Below, piece after piece: positions 11,125-22,527 of a stretch of 64,000 nt of DNA (the first letter of the stretch is position 1; every line of letters starts with the position of its first letter). The DNA is from Portulaca oleracea (Eukaryota; Streptophyta; Magnoliopsida; Caryophyllales; Portulacaceae). The DNA lies in NCBI GenBank assembly GCA_029582165.1, contig CM055874.1:48273269-48337268 (forward strand), read 5' to 3'. A program made the position numbers and the translations under genes. The notes below the pieces were generated by a model. It was given only the letters and a program-made list of their open reading frames with translations. It had not been told where the DNA came from and searched no databases.

Positions 11125-11856
11125 ATCCATGTTATTTTCTTGCTTGAATTTGTTGTTCTTGGTTTATTTTGGTTATTATTTATCGTATGATCATATTAGT
11201 GACCCCTATTCCCATTGTGAATATTTTGTTGGGTTGAACTTTGCTTGGATCAATGTGGGATTTGGAGTGTTGCCGGGTTGTGATCATATGGTAGTGTTCG
11301 GTGGTGATTGGTGTTAGTGTGGTTTTTCCTCCAACATCGTATTGTTACCTATTGTCTCTCTTGTGCAAAAGCTACAAAGAACCCTAAGCCAAACACAAAA
11401 CCAGCTACAAAAGAACCTAGCTCCATAAAATTATCCCAAACACAATCCGTCCCTCACCCGTTCTTCTTAATATGGAGCACCCAATGATCCTAACCGAGTG
11501 GAATCTAATCAGTGTCAAAGGACACATATGGGTTCTCCGCTCAAAGAGTCCTTTAAGGGTGTGAAAATTGATTAGACGATAACTTGAATATATCATACCA
11601 TTGCCTATATATAAAAGAGACACTTTTGTTGTGTCTTTTGCAGCCTTGGCTGCTAGGTTGATTGTCCATCACCAATAGATAGAGACGCATAAAAGAAAGG
11701 TGATAAATATAACAAAAAATGGTGGATTTGTGTGGGGGTCTCATGTATACGCTTCATGCCACATGCATCCTATTAAATTTGACTATTTTTTATTCCACTA
11801 TTTTTGCTTTTTTTTTTCTCTAGTTTAGATCTTCTCTCTCTAAGAAGCTCTCAGCC
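11125..11856. other. F leader remnant and LINE 5' region
   Basis: No convincing ORF. The first part presumably belongs to the internal leader of F; the T-rich, CT-rich part before 11857 is probably the LINE 5' UTR. The junction between them was not located. Confidence 0.35.
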
Positions 11857-12670
11857 ATGGCATCTGGAAGGGGAGAATCGAGTGCAAAATCAAATAGCTA
11901 TTTGAAGAAAGGTGCTGCGAATTCTACAATTAGGGTTACTCGTTCAGTAACCAAGAAGAATGGAGGTGTTATTGCAGAAGTTAAGGTTCAAGATTCTGTG
12001 ATTGATGTAGGTCAATTCTTTTACAACCTATACCTGAATCTCTGCCACAATTCTGTCTGAGGAAGGGCAGTCTATTCATTCTTCCAACTTTTCATCCTTG
12101 GTAGATCCAAAGGTTGATTTGGCCTTGCGATATGTTCCTGTAGAGTCTTTTAATGGTTTCAAATGTGCAAATCTTGGGAATTCTGATGTGAATTTTAATA
12201 ATGGGTGGGATAAAATCATGGAGGCTTTTGTAAAGGTTTGTGGCAAAATAGAAAAGTGATTCCAATTGAAAGGGTAAATAAGGGGATTTTGGGAGTCTAG
12301 TTTGAGGAGTTACGTTACAAAAAAGATTCGATTAGAAGAAGAGTATATTACTATGTGAAGAAACCATTTATGGTCCAATATTGGAATGAAGAGGGGAAGA
12401 TGGAATCAAGACAGCCAAAGCAAGATTGCTAACATCTTGGGTATACCATTGAAAGCTGATAAGAATACTAAAGAGAAAATCATGAAGGGTACAGTATGTG
12501 TTCTCATTGAGATGAAATTGAAAGAACCATTCCCAGACGATGTTGAATTTGTAAATGATAAAGGTGTGGTTGTGTCTCAAAAGGTTTCTTATGATTGGCA
12601 TCCTTTTATGTGTTCTCATTGTAACATTTATGGCCATGTGATTGATAAATGTAGAAAGAAGGAGCAGTGA
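11857..12670 (+). pseudogene. LINE ORF1 (DUF4283/zinc-knuckle type)
   Basis: The ATG at 11857 is in a good context (GCCATGG). The first 67 codons are open, then stops appear. The later part (12386-12670, another frame) has the usual plant LINE ORF1 end: a VLIEMKLKEPFPD stretch, KVSYDWHPFMC and a CCHC knuckle, CSHCNIYGHVIDKC (C-X2-C-X4-H-X4-C). The knuckle is intact. ORF1 proteins of plant L1 elements bind RNA. Frame changes between 12060 and 12386 make this copy non-functional. Confidence 0.75.
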
Positions 12671-12905
12671 AATAGATATGGCAAACTAAAGATTATCGAA
12701 CGAATATTATGGCAGATTACGTCAATTAATAAAACAAGCTCAGCACCTCAACAACGGATTAATTCCCTGAAGCAATGTTTAACCCCCTCTAAAGGGTTAC
12801 TGGAAGTTGCCAACTCCCCTATCTCGGCTCAGATTCAACAACGGATAGTATAAGAAGTTCAGAAGTTGGTGCATAATTCAGTTACAGGGGAGGCAACCTT
12901 AGCCC

Positions 12906-13830
12906 ATGGATAACAGCTTGAGTTGGAATTTTCGGGGGTTTAACAGCCCTTCTAAACAGTTGGATCTTCAGCTCTATTTGAAATATCATAATATTGGTTG
13001 AGTTGCTCTTATGGAAACCAAGATAAAGGAGAATGAACCATAGATGGCTTTAAGGGCTTTTCCGAGGTAGAGTTACAATTCTAACTTTGATAGCAATATA
13101 AAGGGGAGGATCTTAGTGGCGTGGAACCCTCGTCTTTTCCATTCTGAAGTTTAAGTTTCCAAGGAGCAAGTTATTCATTGTAAACTGACACGCTTGAGTA
13201 CAGGTAACCATTGTTTTATGATTTTTGTCTATGGTTTCAATTCTCTGTCTTTGCGCACTAGTCTTTGGGATGATTTGATTGGCATTCATGAACATAGGGA
13301 GGATGGGTGGCTGGTAATTGGGTACTTTAATGCCATTTTATATGAGGAAGATAGGATTGGTGTTCCTGTAGTTTTTTTTGGGATAGAAGATTTCCAAAAT
13401 TGTCTCAATATTTGCGGTTTATCTGAATTACTTTTTCAGGGGAACTATTACTCTTGGTCTAATGGCCATACATGGTTAAGGATTGATAGAGTTGTTGTTA
13501 ATCAATCTTGGTATCAAGCTGTGGGGTTTTCGCAAGTTATGCGCAACTTGATATTGGTCAGGCTGTGCTGGAAGAAAAACAAAAATTATATATGATGAAA
13601 GGGAGAATTATGTTCTTAAGGAGAATATGGAGCAAGCAAAGGAGAATTATAGTTTATTGCTGAAATCTGTTCTTAGTATGATTCAACAGCAAGCAAAAAT
13701 TGATAGTATTCAACTAAATGATGCTTGTACAGCTTTGTTCTTTGCGAAGATGAAGAAAAAACAGCCGGAGACCTATGTGTTCAATATTCAAAATCAGATG
13801 GGTGAGGTAGTGCAAGGTTTTGATCAAGTG
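12906..13830 (+). pseudogene. LINE ORF2, endonuclease half
   Basis: The frame starting at 12906 opens with SLSWNFRGFNSPSKQLDL, typical of the N-terminus of the L1 AP-like endonuclease (the SWN catalytic Asn). METKIKEN follows, holding the catalytic Glu region, and later the GDFN-equivalent reads GYFNAILYEEDRIG, with Tyr where the catalytic Asp usually stands. SWSNGHTWLRIDRVVVN near 13460-13500 is the SxxRIDR signature. Stops (for example at 13003) and frame changes break it. The ORF continues in other frames to about 13830, where foreign sequence begins. Confidence 0.82.
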
Positions 13831-14092
13831 GCTCAAGAACGAAGAATGTAAAAACTGAATTTAATACTGAAATTAAGGAAACGAAATTATACCTAGCATG
13901 CATTGTTCTAATCTTGAATCTTCAAATCTTGACTCTTGAAACCTTGAATCTTTAATCACGGATCTTCTCCCGAACAAACAAGAAAAAGCGTGATTTGGAT
14001 TACTAAGACTGCTCGAATCCTCACCTGAAAGGAGAATTCGAGGAACCTTAATCCTCCTCTTCACTAAAAATCGGGTTTTTGGTGGAACTAAT
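13831..14092. other. Unexplained segment at the outer end of element E
   Basis: This stretch lies between the LINE endonuclease half and the part of the E LTR matched by its partner. It shows no similarity to the corresponding 127 bp of the other E LTR (18775-18901). A TG at 13904 preceded by CAT gives a possible LTR start, but no target duplication fits. It may be a replaced LTR end, an extra small insertion, or the product of recombination with a related element. Confidence 0.4.
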
Positions 14093-14780
14093 ACTAATGA
14101 AATTGAAAATACAAGAAAGCAAAAGAGAACAAGAACTTTGAAGAACTAATCACTTGCATTAATCTAAAAGGGTTGAATTACAATTGAAGAAAAACTAGAG
14201 AGAATGGAGAAACTAAAGAAAAACCTACAAACTAAAAAAAGAATTGCCCTCTCTTGTATACAACGGAGTGTATTTATAATCAAAAATAGAAGAAACGAAA
14301 CCATACGGCATGAAATTAGCGGCAACTTAAAAAATGTCAGACGCTAGCAGCGCCTAAATGGACGCTGGTCGTGTCTCTGATTCCAGCTTTTTTGTTGCTC
14401 TCTGACCAAGGCGCAGGTAGCGGGTGATGAAGCGCTGGTGGGGGGCCAGACACCACCAGGGGGTAAATGAACGTTGTTGGGGGGTGCTAGTGAATGTTGA
14501 AGCTATCGAGGGTTAGTACTTCGTGGGGGTTTTGACATCTTGGGGATACCCCGTGGCGTTTAATTACTCAAGGGGGTCTTGGTCCCAATCTCTCTTCCAC
14601 CTTTTCCATTATTTTCTTCATTTCTTTCCTCATTTTCTTCATTTTTCTTGGCTTTTCTTCACTTTTTTATGAATTTCCACAAAAATCTGTAAATCACACT
14701 AACTTTCCAATCAAGTGAAGAAATCACAAGCAAAAATATTCAATTTATGGTCTTAATTCGGCTCAAAATGAGACCGAACA
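14093..14780 (-). repeat. 3' LTR of E (aligned part)
   Basis: The right end is CGAACA, as in the other LTR. The alignment with 18902-19596 is continuous, including the CG-rich block and the minus-strand TATA region. The outer end (left of 14093) does not match its partner. Confidence 0.85.
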
Positions 14781-14817
14781 ACACTCCCACACAAAGGTTT
14801 GCTCGCCCCGAGCAAAC
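14781..14817 (-). promoter_or_regulatory. E: polypurine tract and adjoining hairpin
   Basis: On the minus strand a purine-rich CTTTGTGTGGGAGTGT directly precedes the 3' LTR. Just before it is a perfect 9-bp hairpin: GTTTGCTCG (14797-14805) and CGAGCAAAC (14809-14817) around a 3-nt loop. The tract would prime plus-strand synthesis; the hairpin recurs in A and D. Confidence 0.75.
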
Positions 14818-16950
14818 TAAAAGAAAAATAAAGAGAAAATAAAACTAAACTATCCTAGCTCACTTTCGTAGGAATCACGGTTGCATTTAGCGTATGCAAC
14901 AAGCCCTTTAAACCCTTTGGCAGCCCAAGTGGACGAGGAAGGTCTCGTGAGGGTTTATAGCAACTATACCCACAAAAGCCAAAGAAAAGAAAAGAAAAAA
15001 GTAGACCCGGATTAAAAAAAAAAGGAAAAGACTCAAGAAAGAAAAAGGAAGAAGAAATAAAAGAAATAAAAAGGTTACAAATACAACGAAACACCCCCTC
15101 AGGCTAACCAATCAAACACATCAATCCATCAAGCAAATACCAAGATCAATCTGGAAGAGAAAAAAATCAGTGTACAAATAGATAGAATGAAGTTTTCGAA
15201 ATTAAGTAGAGAGAACAAGTACTTTAGAGGTGAAAAACCGCCAACAGACTTAAGATAAATGCAAATATGCGCGGTTGGTTATGGGCATAGGCCAGTCAAA
15301 AGAGCAAACCTCACTTTAAGATAAAAAAAAAAATTAAACGCTCAAACACTCAAATTTGGATGTGTATGTGGGTTTTTCTCATACTCAGACCAAAAGAAAC
15401 AACCTAACATAGGCTTGGTAAGAATCTCGCTCTCCACTGCTAGTATGCAAATACACAAGTGACAATCAAGAGGACTTTTTAGGGTTGTAATGAGGTTTAG
15501 GTCAGGAGAAAGGAGTGGTAATATTTGGGTATGAGGAGTTTAAAGAGTCATGCTTTATATTCAATAAGAATTTGTTCTCAACTCACCTTCTTGCTTAATG
15601 TATGCAAGGAACTCAATTCTCCCTCATTAAGAACAAAACACCTTATCAAACTTTACAACCGGGTCAAAGGCTTTCACAAATCTCAAATAAATCTCCTTGA
15701 TCACCCTTTTCTTTTGAATTCTTTTCTCTTTTTTTATTTTTCTACTTCTCTTTTTGGTGGGTGATCAGGGAGAAGAAACGCTAATGTATAAACTTAGCCT
15801 TGACTTAGGTTCATATATTATAACAACACAACCAAACGGCTAACTCTTAAATAATTGGGATATGTAAAGTGTTCCAATTCAATTAAAATCAAAATTACAC
15901 CCCCAATATCTCCATTCCATTCACAGCAACACCGAACCAATTTTCGCTCCCGGAATAATGAACTCTCACAACATCCAAGCAAGGCAAAGGGTAGGAATTA
16001 ATAAAGGCCAAGGCTTGTATTGTCAGGGTTTCATCACAAAAAGAAAGGTAATCAAAGGCTAGACGGGGCTAAAGAACGGTAATAATATTGTTAGGGAGGC
16101 TGTTTGGCTATGTAGTTTAATAAAGAAAAGAATGCCTCAATCATATTGTCACAATATGCAATGCAAAGATGCAATTTCAAACAAGATGCAAAACAAGTTC
16201 TAGAGGTGCAACTAATGGTGGAGTCACTCAGGAAATAAAAGAATTGATAAAAGTGATCAATTCATACTTTTAGGCTATGTAGACTCACGGGATAGGGCTC
16301 ATTCAACTAAACCTAGCCCAAAGATTTGCGGCACGCATATTTACACTTACTAAGTTAGTCAAAGCAGTCAAACACACTATTCATTACTTGACTCAAAATC
16401 AGAAGATTTGCAAATTCAGTTTCAAAAACTTTTAAGTTCTCAACCAAACTTTCAAGGTAAAGCAAGATAAACTGAAAATCTAATTGGTTTACAAATCATC
16501 ACCGAAAGTGTTCCGGACAGACTAAACCTAAAAAAAAATTTTAAATTTTCGCCTAATTTCGATGATAATTGAAGTTGTTTCTCTCCAAAAATCAGTAAGG
16601 CACTTGTGCCACCCCACTCCCACACAAAAACTCTACAATGTCCTCATTGTGAATAAGGTGACACCACACAAAAGAAAAAAAATCACAAGCCGGCATGCAT
16701 GCCTCCCCCACTGCCGCACAAAAAGGCTAACAATGTCCTCATTGTAATCAGAAATAGAGATAAGCAAGCACACAAAAGGAAAGAAAAATAGACACACCAA
16801 AAGAAAAAATAAAAGAGGGAAAAGAAGGCCAACTCACTAACTGTAAAGAAAAAGATAAAGAAAGATATTACCTGGTTGGGTATTGAATATACCCAAACAA
16901 TGAAATCTTTAGAAATATAAAACCTCCTATGGAGCATCAGCTACTCCATT
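14818..16950 (-). other. Conserved non-coding 3' region of E
   Basis: There is no long ORF in minus sense. The segment closely resembles the corresponding region of D (39072-41090), for example around ATGCGCGGTTGGTTATGG (15268-15285). It includes a GTTGCAT/ATGCAAC hairpin with loop ACGCTAA (minus sense; 14880-14900), two AGGA-loop hairpins (16635-16650 and 16730-16745), each followed in minus sense by a G-rich tract, and an 8-bp hairpin, TTGGGTAT/ATACCCAA (16876-16896), just after the gag stop. A role in RNA packaging or priming is possible but inferred. Confidence 0.6.
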
Positions 16951-18624
16951 TCACCTCAAGATGTTGGGCACCATCTCAGAACCATTCAATGCCCGTAGTA
17001 ACAAGTCATGCATCCTTGAATGCATCTCAAAGTGGTGAACATAAGAGCACATTCTCAATAGTACATCAGCAAACGTTAGTGCTCTCAAAAGTTTATCGAA
17101 TGTGTTGGAATAATCAGTAAAATAATGAAATAAATGCACAAGATTGATTTTCCTAGGCAAGTCCTCTAGGCAGGTGTTATAAGAATTAGTGAGGAAATTA
17201 GTCCCTCCTAAAAGTCCTAGGGACTTTATGAACTCAGGTTCATGGGAAAGGAGTGTAGGAAAACACATCACATGAAGGGGAGGTGGGGAAACAATTTCAA
17301 TTTCATTAGAACACAAAGTAGAATCCTCACACTCAACCTCCATGCAATTTTCATCAAGTTCAGACTCCAATTCACAACTTTCATTCAATTCATCATATTC
17401 ATCAGTGGGTGATAAGGAAAAAGTAGGGTTATACCACATGACAACACTTTCAACATTACAAGAAGGTACATCATCATCTTCATCAATTTCAGACTCATCA
17501 GAAGAACTATCAGTATCAGAAGACAAATGTGCATCATTCAAAGCATCATCGAAAGTGAAAATAGAATGTTCAGGGTCATAACCCATCGTGAAAGACTCAT
17601 ACTCACACACAGATGTACCATGGAAATCAAGATCCTGAGTTAGAAGAGAGAGGGAAGGAGTAACTATACATGAATCCTCATATTTATCCACACATGGAGA
17701 TTGAGTGTGTAAATCAATAGGATGGGGCAATGAACAAGTACTAGACTCCTTATCTACAAAAGATGTGTCAGAATTAACATCAGAACATTCAATCCTCTCC
17801 TCACATAAATGCTTGGACACGGGTGTGACTAGTGATTTATTAAAATTATTCTCATAGAGCACAACATCATCGCACACTAATTCATTACTTGTGAAATTCT
17901 TCTCCATCAATGGTGTCTCATCCTCAAGTATAATCTCACTAATGGGCTCACTAACTTGATCATACTCATTATCACATATTTTTTCCATACTCTCAATAGG
18001 TGAAGGGGAAGGGGGTTTAGCAGAATCAAACCCATCCATAAATATGAACATTGGACCTTCATCCTCATTCTCTATTTCACACACACGAGTATTATTCAAT
18101 TCAGGTTTAGCAGAATCAAACCCATCCATAAAAGCTTTGAACGCAGGGTATTCAGGGCAAGAATCAAACGAATGACCCCAAGCTTGACATACAAAACATT
18201 GAGGAGGAACATTGCTATTGGGGTATTGAGAAGTTTCACAAAAAATTTCAATATACTCCCCACCACTAGATTGATCATGTAGACTTTGGGGGTACTCATG
18301 ATATGGTATGGCTAAAGTCTCAGATGGTGGAGCATAGTAAGAAGGTTGGAAACTAGGAATAACATTTCTTTGTTCAAGCTCATAAGTATCCCTAGACAAC
18401 CATTCAAGAAATTCCCAAGCAACATCTCCTCCTAAATTAGAAAACCCGTAAAAATTGAAGAGATTTCGAGTTTCATAATTTATACCCTCATAAACAATTC
18501 CCAACATATCCAATGTATCATAAAAGATACCATACAATTCACATTGAGAACGGTAATCATGTAATCTAGCAAAATATTTCCAAAATACTTCATGCTCAAA
18601 TTGGGGAAATCGAAGACTAGCCAT
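16951..18624 (-). CDS. gag-like protein of E, 557 aa
   Basis: The ATG at 18624 (protein start MASLRFPQFEHEVFWKY) is the first good start after the primer site. The N-terminal 90 residues resemble the second half of a Tat gag capsid domain (FWKYFARLHDYRSQ, IVYEGINYETRNL, AWEFLEWLSRDTYELE). An intact CCHC knuckle, CFVCQAWGHSFDSC, follows near residue 145. The middle is very acidic with Ser/Asp runs. FMDGFDSAKP occurs twice, reflecting a 28-bp direct repeat (18013-18040 and 18104-18131). The C-terminus carries a module (LEDLPRKI ... FDKLLRALTF ... LLRALNGSEM) also found in D. It is the longest uninterrupted ORF in the window, which suggests it stayed functional late. No enzyme domain is present. 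Confidence 0.8.
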   Translation of the reverse strand: MASLRFPQFEHEVFWKYFARLHDYRSQCELYGIFYDTLDMLGIVYEGINYETRNLFNFYGFSNLGGDVAWEFLEWLSRDTYELEQRNVIPSFQPSYYAPPSETLAIPYHEYPQSLHDQSSGGEYIEIFCETSQYPNSNVPPQCFVCQAWGHSFDSCPEYPAFKAFMDGFDSAKPELNNTRVCEIENEDEGPMFIFMDGFDSAKPPSPSPIESMEKICDNEYDQVSEPISEIILEDETPLMEKNFTSNELVCDDVVLYENNFNKSLVTPVSKHLCEERIECSDVNSDTSFVDKESSTCSLPHPIDLHTQSPCVDKYEDSCIVTPSLSLLTQDLDFHGTSVCEYESFTMGYDPEHSIFTFDDALNDAHLSSDTDSSSDESEIDEDDDVPSCNVESVVMWYNPTFSLSPTDEYDELNESCELESELDENCMEVECEDSTLCSNEIEIVSPPPLHVMCFPTLLSHEPEFIKSLGLLGGTNFLTNSYNTCLEDLPRKINLVHLFHYFTDYSNTFDKLLRALTFADVLLRMCSYVHHFEMHSRMHDLLLRALNGSEMVPNILR

Positions 18625-18755
18625 AACTCTTTTTTTTATTTTTTTTTCGATGTTCAATTTATTTATTTTTTTGTAACTACATTTTTCTTGGATTAATCTA
18701 AAAGCAATAAACTATTTACACACAAACCAATAACCTAATCTACCAAATAACGCCA

Positions 18756-18773
18756 TCCCCGGCAACGGCGCCA
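18756..18773 (-). promoter_or_regulatory. Primer-binding site of E (tRNA-Asp type)
   Basis: The minus strand reads TGGCGCCGTTGCCGGGGA, the full 18-nt complement expected for plant tRNA-Asp (tRNA identity from memory). It starts one base inside the 5' LTR end. Confidence 0.9.
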
Positions 18774-18774
18774 T

Positions 18775-19596
18775 TGTTCGATTGTGGTAATTTGGGGTTT
18801 AAGAAGTGTAAGGGTTATCGAATCCACAGGGATGGTGTGTTAGGTTTTCAGGAAATTGGTTTGAAAAGGTTTACAAATTGCAGGAAGCAGTAAATAATTA
18901 AACTAATGAAATTGAAAATACAAGAAAGCAAAAGAAAATAAGAACTTTGAAGAACTAATCACTTGCATTAATCTAAAAGGGTTGAATTACAATTGAAGAA
19001 AAACTAGAGAGAATGGAGAAACTAAAGAAAAACCTACGAACTAAAAAAAGAACTGCCCTCTCTTGTATACAACAGAGTGTATTTATAATGAAACATAGAA
19101 GAAAAGAAACCCTACGGCGTGAAATTAGCGGTAACTTAAAAAATTTCAGACGCTGGCAGCGCCTAAATGGACGCTGGTCGCGTCTCTGATTCCAGCTTTT
19201 TTGTTGCTCTCTGACCGAGGCGCAGGCAGCGGGTGATGAAGCACTGGTGGGAGGCCAGACACCACCAGGGGGTAAATGAACGCTGCTGGGGGGTGCTGGT
19301 GAATGTTGAAGCTGTCGAGGGTTAGTACCCCCTGGTGGGGGTTTTTGACGCCATTCTGGGCGTACTTCGGTGGCGTCTAATTACTCAATGGGGTCTTGGT
19401 CCCAATCTCTCTTCCCCCTTTTCCATTATTTTCTTCATTTCTTTCCTCATTTTCTTATTTTTCTTGGCTTTTCTTCACTTTTCTATGAATTTCCACAAAA
19501 ATCTGTAAATCACACTAACTTTCCAATCAAGTGAAGAAATCACAAGCAAAAATATTCAATTTATGGTCTTAATTCGGCTCAAAATGAGACCGAACA
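18775..19596 (-). repeat. 5' LTR of E
   Basis: An 822-bp LTR with perfect 6-bp terminal inverted repeats TGTTCG/CGAACA. A minus-strand TATAAATA lies at 19080-19087. Upstream of it in element sense is a CG-rich block with inverted pairs such as GACGC (19170-19174) and GCGTC (19180-19184). Confidence 0.92.
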
Positions 19597-21641
19597 ATGG
19601 TTGATTTTTATAATAATCTTTTGGGGAAGCAAAAGTATGTAGAACGAATATTAAAACTGATGTCATTCAGCAGTCTTAGCTACTGGACATTCCTCAGCAA
19701 ATTATGTTGATTCAACCTTTTACAAAGGATGATGTCAAGAAGGCCGTGTTTGATATTCCAACTTCAAAAGCCTCAGATCCGGATGGTTATAGCAGCACTT
19801 TCTTTCAATCTCATTGGGAAGAATTTGGTGATCTTGTTTCGGAGGCCGTCTTGGAAAACTAGGATAGAGGTACCATTCTTCAGGTAATAAATAATACGTG
19901 CTTAACATTGCTCCCCGAGGTTATTAATCCTTAAAGTCCGGCGGACTTTCGACCTATCTCTTGTTGTAATGTGATCCATAAGTGTTTCTCCAAAATGCTT
20001 TATGAACGTTTGAAGCTTGTGCTGCCGTCAATGATCAGTTTGAACCTGGTGCTTTTGTTAAAGATAGGGAGATAGTACACAATGTTCTTCTTTGTCAAGA
20101 ATTGGCTCAAGGGTATGGAAGGAAAAACATTTCCCCAAGATGTATGATGAAGATTGACCTTAAGAAGGATTATGATTCAAGTTATTTTGGAAGTATAGAA
20201 GAAGTTCTCTCAGCTTTGAAGTTCCCTTCAACCTTCATCAATTGGATTATGATGTGTGTTTCATCTACTTCTTTCTCCATTCAGCTCAATGGTTCTTCTC
20301 ATGGGTATTTTAGAGGGAGCCTGGATTGAGGCAAGGAGATCCTCTATCCCCTTTACTTTTTTGTTCTAGTTATGGGTTATCTCTCTTGGTCCTTGAATGC
20401 TCTCCACCTAAATTCTAACTTCAAGATTCATCCAGGTTGTGCCAAGCTGAATATTAACCATCTTTTATTCGCTGATGATTTGGTAGTTTTTTTAGCAGCT
20501 GAGAACACTATTTAGCAAATTGTAGATGTTTTTGATCATTTTGCTAGTACAAGCGGACTCCAAGCTAATCCTAGTAAATCACAGATGGTGATAGTAGGCT
20601 GTGACATTCAGAAGCAGGAAAGATTATAGGATATCACCAATTTTCATGGAGGTACTTTTCCTTTTCGTTACCTTGGTATTCATATTACTTCTAGTAGACT
20701 TTCCAAGTTGGATTGTGCTTTATTGGTGGACAAAATGGTTGCTAAAGTTAGACATTAGTCTACAAGGAAGGTTTCTTATGCGGGTATAATTACATTGGTA
20801 AATTCGATGTTGTTGGATATTTTTGGGTATTGGGCTCATACGTTCATTCTCCCTAAGGTAGTGATTGAGAAAATTATACAAATTTGTCGAAATTTTATTT
20901 GGAGTGGAGTATGTAACTATAAAAGTTCTCCTCTAGTGGATTGGGAAACCTTATGTCAACCTAAGAAGTATGGAGGAGTTGGTATTAGGAACCCGGTTAT
21001 TTGGAATGAAGCATGTGTAAGCGAATTGGTTTGGGATATATAAGACAAGAAAGATAGCTTATGGATTAGGTGGGTTCATAGTTGTTATTTTAATGATGGT
21101 AAATGTTGGGATTATGTGGTGAAGAATGATGTGTGTTGGTACTGGAGAAGGCTGTGTCGGATTAAACACAAGATTCAACCGAGTGCGAGTGCTCACATTC
21201 AACTGGCTGTCTTCAAGATTTCCAAACAATATAAGTTGTTGTTGGGTGATCTTGAGAAGGTCTCTTGAACTCGAACATATTTGGTGTCCTACTGCCCAAC
21301 CCTAACATTCTTTTATTGCATGGCTAAGATTAAGGGGGAGGCTCTCAGTGGTCTCAAGGCTCAAGAATTATGGTGTGGATGTTGAGTTACTTTGTACAGT
21401 CTGCCAAGGTGGTGATGAAAATATCGAACATTTACTATTTTGGAGCTCTTTCACTTCTGCAGTTCGGGATAAGTTAGCAACATGGCTGGGGATTGCGTCC
21501 CGGCTTTCATCCCTCCATCAGGAGGTCAAGAGTTGGAGCCATATTCAAAATAAAAAGGAAGTGAATATCTTAGCTACTTCCTGTATTTCCAGTCTAATTT
21601 GCGCGATATGGGACAATCGTAACTACAAAAGATTTCGATAA
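19597..21641 (+). pseudogene. LINE ORF2, reverse transcriptase and zf-RVT half
   Basis: The sequence resumes with MVDFYNNLLGK, the linker before reverse transcriptase. Recognisable blocks are SKASDPDGYSSTFFQ (19767 onward), DFRPISCCNVIHKCFSKM, MKIDLKKDYDS (near 20140) and the catalytic FADDL at 20468-20482. They are followed by FRYLGIHI, the thumb region and a zf-RVT domain (21348-21641; CTVCQGGDENIEHLLF). The frame changes several times and stops interrupt it (for example at 20327-20329). It is the continuation of the endonuclease half at 12906-13830. Confidence 0.85.
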
Positions 21642-22001
21642 GTACAAAGTAGTGTTGATGACATTTTCTTTCATATTAAAAAGAATTTGTTGTATAGATT
21701 TTTGTATCTTGGTACAAAATCAAAGAAATACGATCGTTGTATAGAGTTATTACTCATGTAAGATCCTAATCACATTGATTAGTGATCTAGTTGTAGGTTG
21801 TATTTGTTTGGTCTCCCATATTCGGAGCACTTGGTAATTAAGTATTTCACATTCATGCCAAAAATATTATTGGTAGTTGCTACCATGTGAAGAGAGCTAA
21901 AGAAATCCTTTTTAATTGGAACATGTCAAAAATATTTGTCTACATCGATATTCATATGTACCTTCTTTTACATATATACTCAAAAAATAAAATAAAAAAA
22001 A
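21642..22001 (+). other. LINE 3' UTR and A-rich tail
   Basis: Non-coding sequence after the zf-RVT domain ends in an A-rich stretch at 21982-22001, as expected for a LINE 3' end made by target-primed reverse transcription. Confidence 0.6.
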
Positions 22002-22522
22002 GGCGGTGCTATTATTGAGCAGAACACAAGTGAGGTGATTGGCTACCATCAATCTTTAAATGTCCAACGGAGATTTAATTTATAGGTGTTAACTTTGATG
22101 AAAGTGAAAAGAAATTTTTTATAGAATTGATGTGTCATGTTTGATATTTATATGAATATTCTAATATTTATTTTTTGTTGTTTTAAAGTAGGATAAATTT
22201 ACTTTTTTACGATTTAAAATTTAAAATAGTTGTAGTTCTCATCATAATTAGATACATAGTTCAATATAGTATATAACAATTAATGGTGCATTTGGTTGAA
22301 ATTTTTCTGAAAGTACTAGTCATTTTGTCTACTTTGATAAAATATTTTATGTTTGCTTAAGTTCACAGAATATTTGGAAATTCGGATGTATGTGTGACTC
22401 ACATGAGGAATGGAAGAAGGGAAATTGGCAGGTTTTAGTTTAATTTGGTTCTTTAGGGTTATCAAATTTAGTTTCACAATTAAAATATGACTCAATTTGA
22501 TCAAAGCCCAATTGAAGTAAAT
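22002..22522. other. AT-rich spacer, nothing recognised
   Basis: Between the LINE tail and the copia target duplication. No ORF, repeat or regulatory site could be supported. Confidence 0.4.
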
Positions 22523-22527
22523 GAGAT

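Larger units (their letters stand above)
14093..19596 (-). mobile_element. Pol-less Tat/Athila gypsy element E
   Basis: In minus sense: 5' LTR (19596-18775), a perfect tRNA-Asp-type primer site, one gag-like ORF (18624-16951), about 2.1 kb of non-coding DNA with conserved hairpins, a polypurine tract, then the 3' LTR (14780 to at least 14093). No protease, reverse transcriptase or integrase is present, so movement would need enzymes supplied in trans. The LTRs are about 95% alike by eye over 14093-14780 and 18902-19596, indicating a moderately old insertion. It sits inside the LINE ORF2. Confidence 0.88.
11857..22001 (+). mobile_element. L1-type LINE, split by gypsy element E
   Basis: Order in + sense: ORF1 with a CCHC knuckle (11857-12670), ORF2 endonuclease (12906 to about 13830), an interruption of about 5.8 kb, then ORF2 reverse transcriptase and zf-RVT (19597-21641), a 3' UTR and an A-rich tail (21982-22001). 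The two halves join logically: the left part ends in the region between endonuclease and reverse transcriptase, and the right part resumes there. Many stops and frame changes show an old copy. No target duplication was identified. Confidence 0.88.

Noticed and set aside
13904..14780. Full-length E 3' LTR starting at 13904
   Set aside because: A TG is present, but the first 189 bp do not match the other LTR and no target duplication supports this boundary.
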